Below are positions 58,409 through 64,000 of a DNA stretch of 64,000 nucleotides, in pieces (position 1 is the first letter of the stretch; the number at the start of each line of letters is the position of its first letter). The position numbers and the translations under genes are program-made. The stretch comes from Paramacrobiotus metropolitanus. Lineage: Eukaryota; Tardigrada; Eutardigrada; Parachela; Macrobiotidae. Below the pieces are notes generated by a model. It had not been told where the DNA came from. It saw only the letters and a program-made list of their open reading frames with translations, and searched no databases. The DNA is taken from assembly GCF_019649055.1 (NCBI RefSeq), contig NW_026570282.1, positions 1 through 64,000 on the forward strand, read 5' to 3'.

Positions 58409-59141
58409 CCTGGATGCATTAACATGCGCTCTTCGTCAAAAAAGCATCCGTTGTACTATCCACTTACCCCAAGGGAAACCGGGGAGGGCTGAACAAGTTA
58501 CAAGTTACAGGAAAAAAGGCTCTCATATTAATTATTATCGTTATTATGCTACAGGTCTTCTACAGTTCACAAACCGCCAGCACTTCAAATCCCTCAGCAA
58601 AAAGTAGCACGCTTTCCGAAAAAGCAGAAATACATGGGAGCTGATGGTTCATGACAATATTATTTGACTTTTAAAAATTATTAAAAATAAGAATTGGTGA
58701 AAAATCGTTGCTGTTACTAGTACTGGAAGTTTGGTACTTCGTACTCGATGCTGCTACTTCGCTAGCTCCACGACTTATGAGTCAGATCAATAACCGCCGC
58801 TCTGGGTGGTTGGATGGTCAATGTTGACGAAATCGCGGAAATCATACTCGTACCGTATTATCAGATCGTAGTTTATTTTGAGTAAGTAGATTGTTAGAAG
58901 TTTACTGTAAACAGTAAACTGTACAGTAAACTGTTTACAACTAACTTCTGAAGTTTCACAGGTTTTTCCAGTTTTCCACTTTAGTCTCTACTTCTCGGTA
59001 GTGCACTGTTTTTGCAACTGGCATTTCAACAATCAGCAGTTCCTTTACCCTCCAGTTCACTGTTAAAGCCAAACCAACTCCCTGCCGAAGGGTAAAAGGA
59101 ATCGTGGGCATTATTTTGCACTCGAATACGAACATCCAAGA
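58409..59141. other. Divergent promoter region, DGKE / RPP38
   Basis: About 730 bp shared between divergent genes. It contains an imperfect palindrome (58897-58949) built of GTTTACTGTAAACAG-type units. No coding sequence supported. Confidence 0.45.
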
Positions 59142-60480
59142 ATGTCCGGAATGCGACCCGTGCAATCAACTCCTGCTGCAATATCGAAAAACATGAGCAC
59201 GCAGGTCTTCAGCGAATCAGCGAAAAAACAGAAAGGAAAGGCCTCAAAGCTTCTGCTGGATGGCATTGATTTGTTGCAAGCAAAATGGTCAGTACTTTGT
59301 CGCTCCACGCGAGCTTTGAATATCACATATTTTAACCAGTTTATTGTTTCTGTCTTATGTCAACAGGCCGGTGATTCCTCGAGAAAACCAAGAAAAGATC
59401 TTTTCGTACCTAATAAAGTAAGTTGAAGCAAGTAGATTTTTTCCGTATTATCAGAACTAACAGAAAGGCTTTTCAGCTAAACGGTTGGTGTAAAGTATAG
59501 ACTCAGTGTAGAGTGTGGACCAACAAAATGAAATATTTGTAAGTCTCCGAAATCTCGAAACTAATTAGAACGGTTTTAATTTCTTTTTGTTGCAGCTTTT
59601 TTGAAACCGTAAATTTTCGTCTTTTAACTGTCAAAGAGCAGAAGCAGCTGAAGAAGGCAGAATCGGAAAAAACAATGGGGGAATCAGCTAAAGCACTTAA
59701 AGACCGTCAACACGCTGTAAGGTAGGTATACGGTATTTTTCTGAATTCTCAGAAAATGTGTTGCGAGATTTTAAAGATTTTATTATAAAAAAATCTTCGC
59801 GTTCGCTTGTGTTGTGCGTATTATGCAAGTATTTTATGGTTGCGGAAAGTCATTTTTTCCAGAGAGATTAAAAAGGATGTCGTTTTTGGAATCAATGAAA
59901 TAACGAAGGGCCTGGAGCGGAACGCACTGTCAGTGGTGATTGTCGATCGTTCGGCGAAGCCATACTCGTTTATTTCCCACATTCCAGCGTTAGCAGCGTC
60001 CACTGAAATCCCTGCTGCAGCTTTGGAAAATCTTGCTATTACATTAGCGCCGAAAATTGGAATAACCTCCGTGATCGCGTTCGCGTTTAAGGTGAATTCT
60101 AATTCTGTTCTCTAAATGGAATTTAATGGCATTTGCATTTCTTTGTTTAGAAAAATTTGAAATCCAGCAGTGCAGAGGACGTCGTGCAGAAATTATTGCC
60201 ACTTATACCGAAAATATTAGCACCTGGAAATCAGAAAAAAGTCTCCCCCCTTTCAGACGATGCGGAAATGGAAGAATTACAACCTTCCATCAAATCAGAA
60301 GTTAGCGCACCGGAAGTTCGGACAGCTCCTTTAGACAAATCCTTGTATTCACCACTACAAATCAAGACAGTCGTGAAGAACGAAAATCGGGTGACGGGAA
60401 ATTCTGGAAAAAAAAACAAGAAGGCTGGTCGCGGTGGGATTCTAATTTCGTCTGCAAAGCGCAAACAACCAGATGCCTAG
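59142..60480 (+). CDS. RPP38: RNase P/MRP protein subunit p38 (L7Ae fold)
   Basis: Protein subunit of RNase P and RNase MRP, which process tRNA and rRNA precursors. Five exons close in frame: 59142-59287, 59367-59417, 59596-59721, 59863-60091, 60151-60480 (about 293 aa; human 283). Exon 4 carries the L7Ae/L30e core (VVFGINEITKGLERNALSVV, ITLAPKIGITSVIAFAFK), close in order to human RPP38. The C-terminus has the family's short SPLQIKTVVKNENRV-like motif and a basic tail (KKNKKAGRGG). The short exon 59367-59417 (WPVIPRENQEKIFSYLI) is easily missed by gene finders. Sequence is diverged but colinear. Confidence 0.82.
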
Positions 60481-60692
60481 TTTCAAATTTAATCTTTTTT
60501 GAGTATTATATCCTGCATCAGACAAATGCATCTTGAAAGCGGTAAACTTTTTGGCACAATATACAGTTTGGCAAACAAAACAAAATTCCGTTAAAAGTTT
60601 AAAATAAGACTAAACAAGATTTAGGACCAGGAACAATTAGGATGCGAAACTGCCGAATGATACAAGGACACCGATTTGAAAAAGTATCATTG

Positions 60693-63014
60693 TCATAACA
60701 AATCATTCGGGAGTTGCAAAGGTCGTATCGGTTCAGACGATTTCGCCAGTTCTTTCTTGAAATACTGCACAGTCTTTGAAAGCCCATCTTTAAGTGACAC
60801 CTGAAGAAATGTTACAACATCAAAAATCTTTTCTAATATTCCGACTAATACGAATTCCTACTTTTGGTTCCCAACCGAGTAGATTCTTAGCGAGAGTAAT
60901 ATCCGGTTTCCGCCGGCGCGGATCATCAATCATCGCTGGCTTGTTAATAATCTCACTCTTTCCATCCACTGCATTATTAATCATCACCGCAAATTCCTTT
61001 ACACTGTGTTCTTCGGGATTACCCAGATTAACGGGCAGGCTGTAATTTGCGGCCATTAATAAAATCATCCCCTCCACTAGATCCGATACATACTGGAAAG
61101 AGCGTGTCTGTTCCCCGCTGCCATACACCTTCAAAATTGGACAACATATTATCAAATAGTACAAATACATATTTTTCTTATACATGTTCATACATGCTTA
61201 TACATTTACTGTGTACTAACCATGAAAAAGCAATACAGCATCCAACCTCACAAAAACAAATTAGAAAAAGATTTTCTTAAAGCTAGTTATGTTAATTTTA
61301 ATACAGACGCATGCTGATGACTTTAACGGATGCTTTATACTTTAAAATCTGCACTTACCGTAATTGGTTCATTCTGCAAAGCCTGCAAGATGAAATTGCT
61401 AACCACTCGCCCATCATTCATATGCATCCGCGGGCCAAAAGTGTTGAAAATTCGCGCCACTGCTACCGAAACGCGTTCCTGCTTCTGGTAGGCATAACAC
61501 AGCGTCTCCGCCACTCTTTTGCCCTCATCGTAGCACGACCGCGGTCCGATGGGATTGACATGTCCCCAGTACGATTCCGGTTGTGGATGGACTTCCGGAT
61601 CGCCATATACTTCACTGGTGGAGGCAAGCAGCAGCTTAGCACGATTGCGTTTGGCCAAGCCCAACATATTGACTGTTCCGACGGTGTTGGTCTTTATTGT
61701 CTTGACGGGATTGTACATATAATGGGGTGGTGATGCCGGCGAGGCCAAGTGGTAAATTTCGTCAACTACTCAGAAAAATTATGCCACAAAAACATTCAAG
61801 CAAAATATTATAAAACATTATCATTCACCTTCAATGAACAAAGGATTAACAATGTCATGATGGATCAATTCAAAATTTTCGTGTCCAATCCAGTGCTCGA
61901 CGTTTCGCTTACGACCGGTAAAATAATTATCCACCACAATCACTTCATGGCCTTCAAGCATTAGTCGATCAACAAGATGAGACCCAACAAAACCTGCGCC
62001 TCCGGTAACCTGGATAACGGAGTTAACACAATACCTCACACTAACTCCCACATTGACATTCCCATGAGAATTCCTAACCAGCATATCACCACCTAATTAA
62101 ACTGATAGCAACTATTGTACAAGTACTTACTTGTATCTATGGACTACAGGTATATAATCATGTAAAAAATTAAGCAGCATTTTGCGATACAGTTACCGAA
62201 GTCACACATACCAAAATCCTTCTTCGGTCTTTGTAGTTAAGATTTCTCACTTCAGGATAGACTTTATGCCTGCAATATTAAGAAGATGCAGTTGGATGCA
62301 CAAGTGCCAGAACCGAAATATGCTGCGAAATTAACATGATAAAACAATTTTAACTACAGTAATAAGCGATCTGACCGCTCACGGGATTCTCACCAATGCG
62401 TTAGTTAAACAGAGCTCTAAGAAGTCTAAATTTTGATCGTTTAAGTGATTAAGTTGCACCGAAATTAAACCACCGATCAGCACAAAAACGAAAAGGCTGG
62501 TAAAAAGTTATAATTTACAAAATTATCGCAATCAGTAATAAATTTTTATAATTTAAACACTAACTGTTAACTGTCAACATCTAAAATTATACGCTATATC
62601 AACAGTTAACAGTGTCAACACATACTTGTGGCTCAGAATCTCCAGATGCTTTTCCAGAGCATCCAAGCGTGCATAAATACTTCTGAAAGGATATAAAAGC
62701 AAAGCGGATGGAGTATGATCACAAATCAAAACGAATTCAAAACTGAAGATATCCCTGGCGAAGATACAGGCTGCTTAGGTGAACTCACATGTCTCCCGTA
62801 TGGTTGGCACTCTGAGACCACACATGCCAAGATAATCCTGCAATCACGAATTAACCCATTATGGGAAGCTCCAAAACAGCCACTTGAAGCTCATTGATGC
62901 TTTACCTAAAGCAATCAACAGGACGACGAGAACAAGCCGCAGGATCATATTTTTTCGGAAACGGTCCGCAAGATACCGCGGCAAACTTCTCAAAGATTTT
63001 CTGCTTTCCAGCAT
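60693..63014 (-). CDS. UXS1: UDP-glucuronate decarboxylase (UDP-xylose synthase)
   Basis: Golgi type II membrane enzyme that turns UDP-glucuronate into UDP-xylose for glycosaminoglycan linkers. Eight exons close in frame: 62906-63014, 62789-62837, 62626-62682, 62212-62269, 61829-62009, 61359-61765, 60862-61128, 60693-60800 (about 411 aa; human 420). A basic cytoplasmic tail and signal anchor ([14 protein letters not shown]) come first, then a short coiled-coil stem ([15 protein letters not shown]). The extended SDR core has the NAD loop [56 protein letters not shown] and the catalytic Tyr-x3-Lys in [12 protein letters not shown]. The 3' end faces RPP38, 212 bp apart. The first three exons are 109, 49 and 57 nt. 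Confidence 0.95.
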
Positions 63015-63237
63015 GTCATGACTCTGTGCAGGATAGACTGTGACGAATAATTAGATGCATTGCAGCATTAAACGAGCCGGATAACATAAAAACAGAACAA
63101 ACAAAATTACAGAAACGAGGAAGTACCGGTACATACAAACTAATCCAGTTCAGTTATTACTTCAGTACTTGTCCCGTTACAGGCAGTACAAAAAAGTGAA
63201 AAAACGTAAAAACATCCACCGGAAGCTTCACTTTTAA
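63015..63237. other. UXS1 5' flank
   Basis: Presumed promoter and 5' UTR of the minus-strand UXS1 gene; no other feature. Confidence 0.4.
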
Positions 63238-63664
63238 TAGCCTATTTCAGATTGCATACGGTAGAGGCTCCGTACATAGAATCGCACGGCGTCAGATAAG
63301 CAGTACGTTGGCAGGATGAAAACTGCTTCAGATCTTTGTGCGGTTACACTTTGGTCACGTACAGAGTACAGCAACGAAAAAATTAATCGAGTCGAGTGCG
63401 CGCGAGGACGTGACCACCCTGCTAACGGTCGGCGGTCTGAGTGCTCAAAAAAGATCCACGGGTAGCATACGCTGGCCTACCATTCACTCATGTGTTTGAG
63501 CCGTTGCAAGCATCCGCGTAAGGCAGATAGTTTTTACGCGTCACCGCACGACGCTAGGTTACAGCTGCTAACGTCGCGAACGGACGTAAAACAACCCGCA
63601 ACCGAAGGTTCCATATGGAACCGGAGCCGAATGGAGCACAAACCGTGCAATCTGAAATAGGCTA
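63238..63664. mobile_element. Non-autonomous TIR element, about 427 bp
   Basis: The ends TAGCCTATTTCAGATTGCA (63238-63256) and its exact complement (63646-63664) form 19-bp terminal inverted repeats, with weaker pairing further in. The core has no ORF and includes the palindrome GGTTCCATATGGAACC (63607-63622). The flanks allow a TA or AAT duplication, not resolved. It sits in the UXS1 upstream region. Confidence 0.7.
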
Positions 63665-64000
63665 ATACCGCACAACGGGCCTGGTGCTTATGGCGGGCAC
63701 CCGCCTTCGCGAGTGTGATAAGGCGGTTGTCAACAATCAGGCGGGCGTCGGTGGCGGGTATTGCAGAAATGCATTTGCAAAGTGCACTTTCCCACTAGCT
63801 GCGCATCCAAGCTGCTAGTGCGAGTCATACAATACTTGCTTACGCTACTCCACGCTTTATGATTATTGATACTTACCTTTAAAACCATCTTTTGTCTACA
63901 AAAAAGACTTACGCAGATCTTTCTAAATTGATTTGTTGGGCTTCTTAGTTATGATACAAAGATGCGTAATGCAGGATAAATGTCCCAGTGTCCCGTTAAT
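63665..64000. other. Window end, nothing recognised
   Basis: No gene or repeat seen in the last 336 bases. Confidence 0.4.

Overview
The window is nuclear DNA of a small invertebrate. Almost every gene is split by short introns of about 50-200 bp with GT-AG ends. The genes are animal ones: BCS1L, a G9a-type SET methyltransferase, a TGFBI/periostin-type fasciclin protein, adhesion GPCRs, an INF2 formin, DGKE, RPP38 and UXS1. A peritrophin-A (CBM14) chitin-binding gene points to an ecdysozoan. A eutardigrade is my best guess, from compact introns plus bacterial/fungal-type cytosine deaminases, but the sequence alone does not prove it.

Layout. 0-15 kb, plus strand: BCS1L (1573-3314), a long disordered Ser/Arg/Lys-rich protein (5824-9116) lying between two inverted copies of a 164-bp palindromic MITE, then an ankyrin-SET histone methyltransferase (10502-14774). 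15-35 kb, minus strand: an EMI + four-FAS1 matricellular protein (15274-18557), a secreted CBM14 protein with a repeated Ile-Thr-Ser...Tyr motif (19703-24407), and two tandem adhesion GPCRs with the same exon phases (25217-29755 and 30580-34452). 35-40 kb: a 51-bp minisatellite, a terminal-inverted-repeat element and an intronless class A orphan GPCR (37997-39169). 40-44 kb: an open-reading-frame-intact tyrosine-recombinase (DIRS/Ngaro-type) retrotransposon. 44-48 kb: two intronless cytosine deaminase genes in tandem and a 250-bp foldback element. 48-64 kb: INF2-type formin (minus), a secreted ricin-B-like protein (plus), DGKE (minus), RPP38 (plus) and UXS1 (minus), ending in a further inverted-repeat element.

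For most spliced genes I chained exons by hand and required GT-AG ends and phase agreement at every junction. Models for BCS1L, EHMT, TGFBI-like, CBM14, both adhesion GPCRs, INF2, DGKE, RPP38 and UXS1 close in frame. Weakest points are the 5' ends of the TGFBI-like gene and the adhesion GPCRs and the 3' end of the Ser/Arg/Lys-rich gene.

The genes do not form one pathway. There are three clusters of related function or origin: extracellular matrix/cuticle and surface receptors (15-34 kb), mobile DNA next to probable horizontally acquired deaminases (40-48 kb), and housekeeping genes (48-63 kb).
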